Part shown: positions 16,389-24,485 of the stretch, one piece after another
How positions within the stretch are numbered: the stretch's first letter is position 1
Layout of the letters: each line of letters starts with the position of its first letter
From: Methanoculleus sp. SDB
GTDB taxonomy: Archaea; Halobacteriota; Methanomicrobia; Methanomicrobiales; Methanomicrobiaceae
Reading direction: 5' to 3'
Assembly (NCBI GenBank): GCA_001412355.1
Contig: LKUD01000047.1
Span: forward strand, 1-64,000
Length of the DNA stretch: 64,000 bases
Program-made: the position numbers and the translations under genes
The notes under the pieces: generated by a model
What the model was told of the DNA's origin: nothing
What the model saw: the letters and a program-made list of their open reading frames with translations, nothing else
Databases searched by the model: none

Positions 16389-17057
16389 ATGCTGCCCGAC
16401 TCGTTTCCGTGCGATCTGATTTCCTGGGACTCCTCGTATCATCTTGCAAAAAAACTTGCCGCCCGTATCAGGGAGTCAGGATACCGTCCTGATCTGGTGA
16501 TTGCCATCGGCCGTGGCGGTTTCGTCCCCGCCCGGGTCGTATGCGATTTTCTGCTCCATGAAAAGCTGACCAGCATAAAAATTGAGCACTGGGGGAGTGC
16601 CGCACAGATAAAGGAGAAGGCGATGGTCATGTTTCCACTCTCCATCGATGTGCGGGGCTTGCGGCTGCTTGTCGTCGATGATGTGACCGATACGGGGGAG
16701 ACGCTGGACGCAGCCGTCCGGTACCTGGACTCCTGTAATCCCGGCGAAATCCGCACCGCCGTGCTTCAGCACAAGGACACATCGGCATTTATTCCTGATT
16801 TTTTTGCGGAACGGGTGTGCGAGTGGCGGTGGATCATCTACCCCTGGGCGGCATACGAGGATGTAAGCGGATTTGCCGGGCGGGTGCTCTCTTCCGTTCC
16901 CCTGTCTGATGCGGACGTTCGGAGAGCCCTGCTTGCACGCTTCGGCATTGCCGTCAGCGACGGTGATCTGGGGGCGATTCTGTCTGACATGATCGAATCC
17001 GGCAAAGCGGAACGGACAGAAGCGGGATGCCGGCGACCGGACCCCCCTTCGGCCTGA
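16389..17057 (+). CDS. type I phosphoribosyltransferase
   Basis: A 222-residue PRTase-fold protein. The PRPP-binding loop is LLVVDDVTDTGETL at about residue 95, preceded by VIAIGRGGFVPARVVCDFL, as in archaeal hypoxanthine/xanthine-type phosphoribosyltransferases. The C-terminal ~70 residues form an extra helical tail after IIYPWAAYEDVSGF, so it is longer than the minimal family. CCTTAAAT lies about 27 bases upstream of the ATG, so the message is probably leaderless. It would salvage a purine base using PRPP, but the base cannot be read from the sequence. It is divergent from the amidotransferase operon and converges on the HTH-PAS gene. Confidence 0.85.
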   Translation: MLPDSFPCDLISWDSSYHLAKKLAARIRESGYRPDLVIAIGRGGFVPARVVCDFLLHEKLTSIKIEHWGSAAQIKEKAMVMFPLSIDVRGLRLLVVDDVTDTGETLDAAVRYLDSCNPGEIRTAVLQHKDTSAFIPDFFAERVCEWRWIIYPWAAYEDVSGFAGRVLSSVPLSDADVRRALLARFGIAVSDGDLGAILSDMIESGKAERTEAGCRRPDPPSA

Positions 17058-17059
17058 TG

Positions 17060-18448
17060 CTATTCCGTGGAAATTTCCCGTGCAATCGAACAAAAATACA
17101 TCTTTTCTCCGAATCCGACGAAGGTGCGCGACACCTCCACGGGAAAGATGCGCCCATCCTTCTTTCGGTGTACTGACCGGGTCCGTTCTTTTCTGCCGGG
17201 CACGGCGTCCCTCCACATGCGATCCCACGCGGCCCGAGACAGTGAAGGATTGATTGAAAAAACGGTTGTCTCCTGAAACTCCGCCGGTGTGTACCCGAGC
17301 AGTTCGCCGGCAGTCATGTTCGCCCTGTACACCGCTCCGTCACGATCGAAGATGAGGATCGAATCGGATGCATGGTTGAATGCGAACCGGGTAAAGGTAA
17401 GCTCACGCTCCACCTCATCCTTCTCTGCAATGACCTGCAGGAGGTTCATGTTTGCCTCCTGCATCTCCTGTATCCGCTCGCTCACGAGGGATTCGAGATC
17501 TGCCCGGTACCGGGTAAGCTCCGCTTCCATCTGGCGGACGGCGGTCGTGTCCCGCCCGATGCAATGATATTCGGCAGGGGTGCTGCTCCCCGTGAAAATA
17601 CCCCGGAAGATCCACTCTTCGCGGCAGACCTCGCCGTCGCTCCGTATGGTTCTCACCTCGAGGGTCTGCACGGGAGTTTCCGGCGTGACTGCGGCAAGGG
17701 CCTCCCGCAGACGCATCCGGTCGGCGGGAGATAGTACCGGGGTAAACCGAAACCCGGTGAGTTCTTCATGCGTCTTGCCGGCCCGCCTGCAGAATGCGTC
17801 GCCAGCATGGGAGATTGTCATGTCGGGGCGGAGGTGGATAATCCACTCGGTCGTGTCGGCAACGAGCGCCTCGTACCGCTTCTGCCACCGTGCCGCCCGC
17901 TCCGCCATATCGTGCTCGGGGGTCTCGTTCTGAAGGATGAGGGCGCAGCCCTCCCGTCCCGTATCGAAGACGACCGGAATGAGATGGACAAGCAGATCGC
18001 ACTGTGCTCCCGCGAGCACGGCCTGCAGCCGGACCGTCCCCTTCGTCCCGTAGATGGTGTCGTGGTACATTTCCGCGAGGCGCCTGTCCTTAAAGAGCGG
18101 GACGGGGAGGTCGGCGGCAGGTTCGCCATAGAGGACATCGAGCGGACAGCCGAAGAGGGCAAGGGCGGCGGCATTGACCATCACCACTTCGGTCCTCCTG
18201 TTCAGGATGACGACCGGAAACGGCGTGAAGTCAAGCAGGGACGATACTGCCATCCGGTGGGCAGGGAAATAGTTCTTCGCGGTCCCGATCTGCTTCCGGT
18301 CCACGTCCCCGCGGAGTTGCAGGATGTCGAGGTATTTTGCTGTGGTGTTGCGATGCTGGCCGAGCATCCGGGCGATTTCTGAAATGCTCAGCCCCTTCGG
18401 GAATTTCCGGAGCAGCTCCCTGATTTCTGTGAGGGGATGCGCTGTCAT
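17060..18448 (-). CDS. HTH-PAS sensor regulator divergent from acs
   Basis: A soluble one-component regulator of about 462 residues. Residues 1-60 form a helix-turn-helix (LRKFPKGLSISEIARMLGQHR, then TTAKYLDILQLRGDV). Three PAS domains follow (SLLDFTPFPVVILNRRTEVVMVNAAAL; WIIHLRPDMTISHAGDAFC; DSILIFDRDGAVYRANMTAGELLGYTPAE), with a long coiled coil before the last. There is no kinase domain, so ligand or redox sensing would act directly on DNA binding. The start is the ATG at 18448; an ATG at 18481 is possible. It is transcribed away from acetyl-CoA synthetase with a short AT-rich, palindrome-rich spacer between, which makes acs and itself the likely targets. Confidence 0.85.
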   Translation of the reverse strand: MTAHPLTEIRELLRKFPKGLSISEIARMLGQHRNTTAKYLDILQLRGDVDRKQIGTAKNYFPAHRMAVSSLLDFTPFPVVILNRRTEVVMVNAAALALFGCPLDVLYGEPAADLPVPLFKDRRLAEMYHDTIYGTKGTVRLQAVLAGAQCDLLVHLIPVVFDTGREGCALILQNETPEHDMAERAARWQKRYEALVADTTEWIIHLRPDMTISHAGDAFCRRAGKTHEELTGFRFTPVLSPADRMRLREALAAVTPETPVQTLEVRTIRSDGEVCREEWIFRGIFTGSSTPAEYHCIGRDTTAVRQMEAELTRYRADLESLVSERIQEMQEANMNLLQVIAEKDEVERELTFTRFAFNHASDSILIFDRDGAVYRANMTAGELLGYTPAEFQETTVFSINPSLSRAAWDRMWRDAVPGRKERTRSVHRKKDGRIFPVEVSRTFVGFGEKMYFCSIAREISTE

Positions 18449-18481
18449 ATGCACTGCATATATGTTGTGCAGAGGGAACAT

Positions 18482-18575
18482 TTATCATTATTTATCATGA
18501 TGGTTATGATTAAATGCATAACAGATGTGCATCACCGGTAAAAAGTAACATGATTAATCGTGTTGGAGGAAACTC
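18482..18575. promoter_or_regulatory. AT-rich divergent promoter region of the HTH-PAS gene and acs
   Basis: This 94-base spacer holds TTATCATTATTTATCATGAT on the left (TATA-like for the leftward gene), GATTAAATGC near 18508-18517 (TATA-like for acs), the near-palindrome ATGATTAATCGT at 18551-18562, and GCATAAC/ATGTGCATC half-repeats. GGAGGA stands just before the acs ATG. A regulator site is inferred, not proven. Confidence 0.45.
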
Positions 18576-20468
18576 ATGGCCGAATCGTTTGATGTGAAAC
18601 TGGAAGACACCGAATACACTCCCGACTCCTCGTACCGGAAAGAATCCTGGATCGGGGATTACCAGACTGCATATCAGCGGTTTCTGGACGATCCCGAAAC
18701 TTTCTGGGCTGACATCGCCGGAGAACTGGAGTGGTTCCGCCCCTGGGATCGCGTGAAGGACTGGAAGCACCCCTACGCACAGTGGTTCGTAAACGGAAAG
18801 CTCAATATCACCTACAACTGCCTCGACCGGCATGTCAACAGCGCGAACCGGAACAAGGTGGCCCTCATCTGGCGCGGTGAGGAGGATGGCGACGAACGGC
18901 TCCTTACCTACCGGCAGTTGTACCGTGCGGTGCTGCGCTTCGGAAACGCCCTGAAAAAGCTCGGTGTGAAGAAAGGAGATACGATCTGCCTCTATATGCC
19001 GCTTGTTCCGGAGCAGGTCATCGCCATCCTTGCCTGTGCCCGCATCGGTGCGGTGCACAGCATCGTCTACGGGGGCTTCGGGGCCTCGGCGCTCAATGCC
19101 CGGATCCGTGATGCCAAGGCAAAGATCGTGATCACCGCAGATGTCGGCAACCGGCGCGGAAAGAGGGTCCCCCTGAAATCGATCGTGGATGAGGCGGTGG
19201 TGAATGCGCCGTCGGTCGAGCGCATTATCGTCCTCCGGCGGACGAAACCGCAACTCGAGCTGTACTCGGAGATGGAACTCGATTTCCATGAAATTATGGA
19301 AGATGTCGAACCGGTCTGCGAACCTGAGGTCATGGATTCCGAGGATCCCCTGTTCATCCTGTACACCAGCGGCACGACGGGTCCTCCGAAGGGCATCCTG
19401 CATACATGCGGCGGCTACATGGTCGGGACATATTATACGACAAAATACGTATTCGACCTCAAGGAGCACGACGTGCACTGGTGTACGGCGGATCCCGGAT
19501 GGATCACCGGCCACAGTTACATCGTTTACGGGCCTCTCGCGGCCGGTGCGACCGTGCTTATCACCGAGTCCGTCCTGGACTATCCCGATCCGGGTGTCTG
19601 GTGGCGCATCATCGAGGATTTCGGCGTGACCATCTTCTACACGGCGCCGACCGCGATCCGGATGTTCATGAAATTCGGTGATGAGTGGCCGTCCCGGCAC
19701 AACCTCGATTCGCTCCGCATCATCGGTTCGGTCGGCGAACCGCTCAATCCCGAGGCGTTCGAGTGGTACTACCGCATGATCGGTAAATCCGCCTGTCCGG
19801 TGATTGACACATGGTGGCAGACCGAGACGGGCATGGTGATGGTGACGACGCTCGTCGGCGAGACGATGAAGCCCGGGTTCGCGGGAAAACCCATTCCCGG
19901 TGTTGTCGCGGATGTCGTCGACAAAGAGGGCAATCCCGTGCCCCCGAAAATCGGAGGGCTTCTCGTGATCAAGGAACCATGGCCCGCCATGATGCGGACC
20001 GTCCACAACAACGACGAGCGGTACCGGGAGTACTGGAACACTATCAACACCTACTATACTGCCGGTGATCTGGCCGTGAAAGACGAAGAAGGCTACATCA
20101 TGGTGCTCGGGAGGGCGGACGACATCATCATCGTCGCGGGCCATAACCTCGGCACGGCTGAAGTCGAAAGCGCCCTCGTCTCCCATGAAGCGGTCGCGGA
20201 GGCGGCGGTCATCGGCAAGCCCGACGTCGTGAAAGGTCAGGCGGTCAAGGCGTTCGTCATCCTGAAACTGGGATACTCGCCCTCGGAAAAACTCAAATCC
20301 GACCTCACGTACCACGTTCGGATGAGTCTCGGGCCGATTGCCATGCCCTCGGAAATAGACTTCGTACCGTCGCTCCCGAAAACACGAAGCGGGAAGATCA
20401 TGCGGCGGGTCCTGAAAGCGCAGGAGATGGGCTTCGATCCCGGGGATATCTCCACGCTCGAGGAGTAA
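18576..20468 (+). CDS. acs: acetyl-CoA synthetase, AMP-forming
   Basis: A 630-residue acyl-adenylating enzyme that joins acetate, ATP and CoA into acetyl-CoA, AMP and pyrophosphate in the cytosol. Seen motifs are LYTSGTTGPPKGILHT (phosphate-binding loop), WWQTETGM, YYTAGDLAVKDEEGYI, GRADDIIIVAGHNLGTAEVE and the C-terminal PKTRSGKIMRR with the Lys that is acetylated in Acs homologues. The N-terminus with the YQRFLDDPETFWADIAGELEWFRPWDRV stretch is typical of the acetyl/propionyl-CoA synthetase group and length fits. GGAGGA lies seven bases before the ATG. Many Methanomicrobiales need acetate as a carbon source, so the role is likely assimilation. The divergent HTH-PAS protein is its likely regulator. 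Propionate use cannot be ruled out. Confidence 0.95.
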   Translation: MAESFDVKLEDTEYTPDSSYRKESWIGDYQTAYQRFLDDPETFWADIAGELEWFRPWDRVKDWKHPYAQWFVNGKLNITYNCLDRHVNSANRNKVALIWRGEEDGDERLLTYRQLYRAVLRFGNALKKLGVKKGDTICLYMPLVPEQVIAILACARIGAVHSIVYGGFGASALNARIRDAKAKIVITADVGNRRGKRVPLKSIVDEAVVNAPSVERIIVLRRTKPQLELYSEMELDFHEIMEDVEPVCEPEVMDSEDPLFILYTSGTTGPPKGILHTCGGYMVGTYYTTKYVFDLKEHDVHWCTADPGWITGHSYIVYGPLAAGATVLITESVLDYPDPGVWWRIIEDFGVTIFYTAPTAIRMFMKFGDEWPSRHNLDSLRIIGSVGEPLNPEAFEWYYRMIGKSACPVIDTWWQTETGMVMVTTLVGETMKPGFAGKPIPGVVADVVDKEGNPVPPKIGGLLVIKEPWPAMMRTVHNNDERYREYWNTINTYYTAGDLAVKDEEGYIMVLGRADDIIIVAGHNLGTAEVESALVSHEAVAEAAVIGKPDVVKGQAVKAFVILKLGYSPSEKLKSDLTYHVRMSLGPIAMPSEIDFVPSLPKTRSGKIMRRVLKAQEMGFDPGDISTLEE

Positions 20469-20489
20469 TCCCTCCTCAACCCCTTTTCA

Positions 20490-20702
20490 TCAGACAGCGT
20501 GAATCCGTGCATGAACGGCGGGGCGGTTATACCTTCTTCCGGATGGATTGCCGCGCTGCGTCTCCCCCGTTTCATACTGATCCGGTACGGGGGCGGGATC
20601 CGCAACAGCGAAATATTCGGCAGAAATCTCTACGTCCTCACGTGAAAACAGCTGTACCCCAGAAGGATACTCTCCGTCCCGACGAACTATTTTCGGCTCC
20701 AT
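20490..20702 (-). CDS. small hypothetical protein with strong ribosome binding site
   Basis: A 70-residue open frame that I do not recognise. The case for it is the translation signal: AGGTGATG ends four bases before the ATG, an excellent match to archaeal anti-SD. The N-terminal ~50 residues (MEPKIVRRDGEYPSGVQLFS, then REDVEISAEYFAVADPAPVP) look protein-like; the last ~15 (RRYNRPAVHARIHAV) are less convincing, so the 3' end may carry an error or be diverged. It lies convergent to acs in an otherwise gene-free stretch. A CCGGTTG/CAACCGG hairpin (20724-20747) lies just upstream in its leader. Confidence 0.45.
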   Translation of the reverse strand: MEPKIVRRDGEYPSGVQLFSREDVEISAEYFAVADPAPVPDQYETGETQRGNPSGRRYNRPAVHARIHAV

Positions 20703-21009
20703 GATGCATCACCTGCAATGCCTCCGGTTGTATGCCGTTTCAACCGGAAGAGTGTTATGCATCATGGCATCATGTTGTGGTACATCTCGTTTCGACGCCA
20801 TGAGTCGACGTCTGTGTCGTCCACGGGATGTCTATGTCGTTTCTATCCCGTGCACCCGTTGTGTCATGGCTGACATGTACGTCGAACATGTGTGTGCCAT
20901 GAAGGGGGTGTCAAGGCCTCTCGCCGGTGGTGCCTCTGACTGCCCTCTCTCATGGCTGTATCCGTCAGGGGATTTCCCTCCTGAGGCGTACCCCCCTATG
21001 CGCGTATAG
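20703..21009. other. gene-poor spacer with short inverted repeats
   Basis: I find no convincing gene in these ~300 bases. They hold the CCGGTTG (20724-20730)/CAACCGG (20741-20747) hairpin, repeated ATGCATCAT-type words, and a stretch at about 20800-20905 with recurring TGTCG/CATGT words. The composition is less GC-rich and less coding-like than the neighbours. An uncharacterised RNA is possible but unsupported. Confidence 0.4.
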
Positions 21010-21017
21010 TATAAATA
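21010..21017 (+). promoter_or_regulatory. TATA box (TATAAATA) of the RNase III-like gene
   Basis: TATAAATA is one of the best TATA boxes in the window. Transcription from about 21040 would give a leader of roughly 90 bases to the ATG at 21130, unusually long for this genome, ending in GGGGAGG. Confidence 0.6.
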
Positions 21018-21129
21018 ATTTACCTGCTTTTTCCGCTCCCTTATTGCATCCGTCGTGTTAATATTCCCTGCGCGCATACCGTTTCGTACTGTTCCGGCAT
21101 CAGGCCGGTGCGGAAGGGGAGGTTCGTGA

Positions 21130-21816
21130 ATGCACAGGACGCTCGCATGGGAGCCCATTGATATCGGGCAACGCATCCTGTTGTTGCAGCAGGGAATCGC
21201 GCGGTATCTGTCCTCTCTCCCGGAAAACCGGATGCATGATCGCGGCAAGGCATCCCGGTGGCTCGATATGCTTGATGACACTGCCTCTGCGATTGCTGCC
21301 GTCAGATCCGTGGTAATTCCCGCTATCGAGACGGATCTCGGGTACCCGCTGACCCGGCCCGACCTTGTCATCCTCGCGATGTTTCAACCCAGCACGCGCA
21401 ACCTGTTTGAGGAGATCAGGGTACATTTCCGGGAGGCGGGGGACTGCACGCTCACTACGGAGGAGCTCGAGCAGATGGCCGGGCTGTCCGATGCAGCGGC
21501 AACACTTGCCTGGATTGGGGATGCAGCGCTGAAGATCGGAGTTCTACCGGAGATCTGGAGTCCCGACATCCGGAAAGCCGGTTCACTGACGGAAGAGAGG
21601 CAGCGGTACGAGAGCAATGCGAACATGGCGCGCCTCTCCGATCGGTGGGCGCTCTACCGGCACAGCATCAGGTTCGGACATGAGGAGCCGGAGGCAGACC
21701 GCGATCATCTGAAAGGGACGCTGGTTGAATCGATCCTCGGCATCATTTTTCTCGAGGGGGGCCTGAAGCGGGTGGGGGAGGCCGCCCGTCTTCTGCGACC
21801 GGGTGAGGAGACCTGA
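21130..21816 (+). CDS. stand-alone RNase III-domain-like protein
   Basis: A 228-residue protein. Residues ~95-225 resemble an RNase III catalytic domain: ATLAWIGDAALKIGVLPEIW matches the region with a conserved Asp, NANMARLSDRWALYRHSIRFG matches the middle helices, and HLKGTLVESILGIIFLEGGLKRV matches the helix carrying the catalytic Glu. There is no double-stranded RNA binding domain. The N-terminal ~90 residues are helical and not recognised. It may cleave structured RNA, but such archaeal members are poorly studied. GGGGAGG stands before the ATG. The following flavin reductase gene lies about 80 bases downstream. Confidence 0.75.
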   Translation: MHRTLAWEPIDIGQRILLLQQGIARYLSSLPENRMHDRGKASRWLDMLDDTASAIAAVRSVVIPAIETDLGYPLTRPDLVILAMFQPSTRNLFEEIRVHFREAGDCTLTTEELEQMAGLSDAAATLAWIGDAALKIGVLPEIWSPDIRKAGSLTEERQRYESNANMARLSDRWALYRHSIRFGHEEPEADRDHLKGTLVESILGIIFLEGGLKRVGEAARLLRPGEET

Positions 21817-21898
21817 CCGGACAGGTAACTGCATCCGGAATAAAAAGCGAATCGGCTTAAGCGGGCATTTCCAACTCTACGGAGAGGTGAGGATTACA

Positions 21899-22564
21899 AT
21901 GAAGGTTATAGGAATAAATGCGAGCCCGCGGGGCGTTGCGAGCAACACGGGAAAACTGGTGGAAGCGGTTCTTGAAGGTGCCCGGGAGGCGGGGGCTGAG
22001 GTGGAGTTCGTGGATCTCTGTGCCCTGCAGATCGACTACTGCGACGCATGCGGAGCATGCTATGCAACGGGTGAATGCCCGCATATCGACGATATGGCAG
22101 ATATGCTGGATCGTCTTGCCGGGGCGGACGGCATCGTGCTGGGGTCCCCCAACTATATCAACTCGGTAACGGCCCAGATGAAGACATTTTTCGATCGGCT
22201 CGCGGATGGCATTCACTGCCAGCTGCTGACGGGAAAATACGGCTGTTCAGTCTGCACTGCAGGCGGATCCCGTGCCGAAGAGGTCACCACGTACATGAAC
22301 GAGACGCTCTTCCTGATGGGTGCCACGATTGTCGGCGGTCTCGGTGAGCTCATGCTGGGGCAGCCCGATGTACCCGACGATACGGTTGCCGAGGCACGGA
22401 AGCTCGGCGGCATACTTACCGGGGCGATCCGGACGAACCGGAAAGATACCGAGCAGGAGACGGCCCGCGAAGCCATGCGCGAGCATTTCCGGCAGCTTGT
22501 CACGTCCCGGAAGGACGAGTGGGCGCATGATTACGAACACTGGAGCGGGATGGGCTGGCTCTGA
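21899..22564 (+). CDS. flavodoxin-fold NAD(P)H-dependent FMN reductase family protein
   Basis: A 221-residue protein with the N-terminal flavin-phosphate loop MKVIGINASPRGVASNTGKL, CDACGACYATGECPHIDDM in the region where the ISF/flavodoxin-like family holds cysteines, and VLGSPNYINSVTAQMKTFFDR, a strong family signature. The CxxCxxC...C set could be an iron-sulfur ligand set as in iron-sulfur flavoproteins (Isf) of methanogens, which relay electrons from ferredoxin. The ATG is preceded by GGAGAGGTGAGG. Partners are not evident from the neighbourhood. Confidence 0.85.
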   Translation: MKVIGINASPRGVASNTGKLVEAVLEGAREAGAEVEFVDLCALQIDYCDACGACYATGECPHIDDMADMLDRLAGADGIVLGSPNYINSVTAQMKTFFDRLADGIHCQLLTGKYGCSVCTAGGSRAEEVTTYMNETLFLMGATIVGGLGELMLGQPDVPDDTVAEARKLGGILTGAIRTNRKDTEQETAREAMREHFRQLVTSRKDEWAHDYEHWSGMGWL

Positions 22565-22576
22565 GCCCGGGTATGG

Positions 22577-23437
22577 TCAGGAGCCTTGCGGCTCCTCCTG
22601 ATACAGGCGGGCACGTGACGCCTCGAGGAGGAGTGGGGATCGGCCCATGAATTCAGCCGCGGAGACGATCCCGCCGCCTGTTCCATCCGCGGTATCCCGG
22701 AGCCAGGCCAGCCCGTCGAAAGAGCGCAGGAGGTGGTGGTCGAGGATAAGGGTGCGGGCAAAGCAGAGCAGCCTGCGGGCGCGTGCAGCCGCATCCTCGC
22801 ATTCCTCCGGACGTATGGCGGTACGGTAGAGGGGCGGACCCGATGCGAGCACGATTGTCGGGCGCCACCGGCAGATCAGGTCGATCGACTCGTCGTTCAT
22901 CAGCTGGATGTCCGAGGCGTGGACAAACCGCTCGTCACCCTCCGTGATGCAGGTCATCATCACAGCTCCGCCCCTGCCGCCTGAGGTACCATGGGGCACG
23001 GAAGGCGAACAGCGGAGGGTGTCATCGCCGTGCCCCTCTGCCGGCCGTGCGGCGGCAGGCCCCCAGGAGCGCACGAGGTCATCACGCCGGATACGTGACC
23101 GCCGGGAGATGCCTTCCGGGCCTTTGCACCAGAAGCGCACATCCGGCCGGAGAGAGATGTCGGCAATCGCGATCTGGGAGATGTCGGGGTGCGCGAGCGG
23201 GACATGATCCCCATGGTAATGGCTGACAACGATATCCGTCGCGCAGTCCGCCGCGTTGCAAATCGCCGACCTGATGCTCCTCGCCGCCTCCTGTTCGCGC
23301 GGATGCGGCGGCAGGCCGGACCGGTGCGGCCCGAGAGCGACGCCGGGATCAATCAGAATCCGCCGCCTTCCACTCTCCACAAAACATGCCGCCGACCGTG
23401 CCCCGAGGGATTCGGCACCGAGGCAGATGATACGCAC
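22577..23437 (-). CDS. UPF0282 family metallo-beta-lactamase-fold protein
   Basis: A 286-residue metallohydrolase-fold protein. The metal-binding HYHGDH motif is seen as VVSHYHGDHVPL, the preceding strand as RRILIDPGVALGPHR, and later ligands as VHASDIQLMND and LILDHHLLRS. This set fits the archaeal UPF0282 family. The start is a GTG at 23437, three bases after the upstream PPC gene's stop and preceded by GGTGTTG. Substrate unknown; related MBL folds act on RNA, lactones or phosphoesters. Cotranscription with the PPC protein is clear from spacing. Confidence 0.8.
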   Translation of the reverse strand: MRIICLGAESLGARSAACFVESGRRRILIDPGVALGPHRSGLPPHPREQEAARSIRSAICNAADCATDIVVSHYHGDHVPLAHPDISQIAIADISLRPDVRFWCKGPEGISRRSRIRRDDLVRSWGPAAARPAEGHGDDTLRCSPSVPHGTSGGRGGAVMMTCITEGDERFVHASDIQLMNDESIDLICRWRPTIVLASGPPLYRTAIRPEECEDAAARARRLLCFARTLILDHHLLRSFDGLAWLRDTADGTGGGIVSAAEFMGRSPLLLEASRARLYQEEPQGS

Positions 23438-23440
23438 GTC

Positions 23441-23893
23441 TTACAACACCTTTTCTTCGCAGAAGACCGGAAGGGTGACGCCCGTCCGTTCGTCGAGTTC
23501 GCGGACGGCGTTGATTCCCACAAGTTCGGTGATGATCGCCTCCACCACGAGATAGGTGCGTGCCGTTTCTCTGATGCACCCGGTCCGGGTCTCCCTGCCC
23601 CGTCCGGTTGCGGCGTGGAGGTGAATGGCCGGCCCCTGCACGCCGGGGTATACAGTTCCGAATCCGAGCAGTTCCGAACCGCCGGCTATCTCTTCCCGCA
23701 TCGGTACGGGAGGCAGAACCGGCTCGCGCGGGCCGGTGACCATCATACCCCCCCGGAGCGCACCGATGATCTGGATGACGGCCGCAGATACCCCTGTTTC
23801 GACAAGGAAATCGCCGAGCACTTCAAGCATATCCTCTCCGTCGTCGATTCTCAGGACAAACACCCTGCCTGCCCTGCCCTCTGCATACTGCAT
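23441..23893 (-). CDS. PPC-domain (DUF296) protein
   Basis: A 150-residue single PPC domain: MQYAEGRAGRVFVLRIDDGEDMLEVL begins it, AAVIQIIGALRGGMMVTGP follows, and GGSELLGFGTVYPGVQGPAIHLHAATGR carries the conserved GxPxxHxHa-like segment. In plants this domain accompanies AT-hooks; in prokaryotes it stands alone and its role is unclear, though a metal or nucleotide ligand has been suggested. I take ATG 23893, which follows GGTGAC and lies 30-40 bases from a CTATAAG element; an upstream GTG at 23917 is less well supported. It leads the two-gene operon with UPF0282. Confidence 0.8.
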   Translation of the reverse strand: MQYAEGRAGRVFVLRIDDGEDMLEVLGDFLVETGVSAAVIQIIGALRGGMMVTGPREPVLPPVPMREEIAGGSELLGFGTVYPGVQGPAIHLHAATGRGRETRTGCIRETARTYLVVEAIITELVGINAVRELDERTGVTLPVFCEEKVL

Positions 23894-23999
23894 ATGTGTC
23901 ACCGGTTGTTTTTTCACGCTTATAGATACCGCGGCAGGGAATGGTCAGGAGATCTTTTTTGGGAAATGGCGTCCAATAAGACAGATAGTCACATGAGAT

Positions 24000-24413
24000 A
24001 TGCCCATGACCCTCTTCCATCCGTCCATGACGCCCGAGGAAAAAATTGATGTCTTCAACTCGTGTGAATTCGCAGTAACGAACGGCATGCGAATCGAGAA
24101 GGCAGGGGAGAACGGGATCAGCGTGACCATGGATCCTGCCGGAAAGCTCAATCCGAACGGTACGATCCATGGCGGTGCAATCTTCTCCCTTGCCGACCAG
24201 GCGTTCGGGATCGCCGCGAATCTCGAGTCCGTCCCGGAAGTAGCCGTGTCCGCCTCGATCCAGTATCTGGCGCCGGCAACGGGAACACTTACGGCGGTTG
24301 CCGTGAAAGTGGAGGATTCGCCCGGCACATCGCTCTTCCGCGTCGAGGTCCTGGAGGGGTCGAGGCTCATTGCGGTATTTCACGGTACCGGGTTTAAAAT
24401 TCGCAAAAAATGA
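24000..24413 (+). CDS. PaaI-like hotdog-fold thioesterase
   Basis: A 137-residue hotdog thioesterase. The active-site signature is LNPNGTIHGGAIFSLADQAFGIAAN, with the HGG(A/T) turn and helix, followed by SASIQYLAPATGTLTAVA. It would hydrolyse an acyl-CoA or similar thioester. The ATG at 24000 (or 24006) has no clear ribosome site. It is divergent from the PPC-domain gene and ends 72 bases before the YcaO gene. The substrate cannot be read from sequence. Confidence 0.85.
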   Translation: MPMTLFHPSMTPEEKIDVFNSCEFAVTNGMRIEKAGENGISVTMDPAGKLNPNGTIHGGAIFSLADQAFGIAANLESVPEVAVSASIQYLAPATGTLTAVAVKVEDSPGTSLFRVEVLEGSRLIAVFHGTGFKIRKK

Positions 24414-24434
24414 GTGCGGATTTGTAATCCGTGA

Positions 24435-24444
24435 AAGATTAATT
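24435..24444 (+). promoter_or_regulatory. TATA-like element before the ycaO operon
   Basis: AAGATTAATTA lies here, giving a start near 24465 and a short leader to the ATG cluster at 24486. Confidence 0.4.
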
Positions 24445-24485
24445 ACTCATTGGAAAGAAACGGAACTACTGATAGCCGTCCGGGG

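Noticed and set aside
18510-20315. A 601-residue open frame on the reverse strand opposite acs
   Set aside because: It is rich in Arg, His and Asp in the pattern produced by reading a GC-rich gene backwards, has no domain and lies wholly opposite an unmistakable gene.
20780-20910. Recurring TGTCG and CATGT words considered as a CRISPR-like array
   Set aside because: The words are short, irregularly spaced and not identical, with no unique spacers of constant length.
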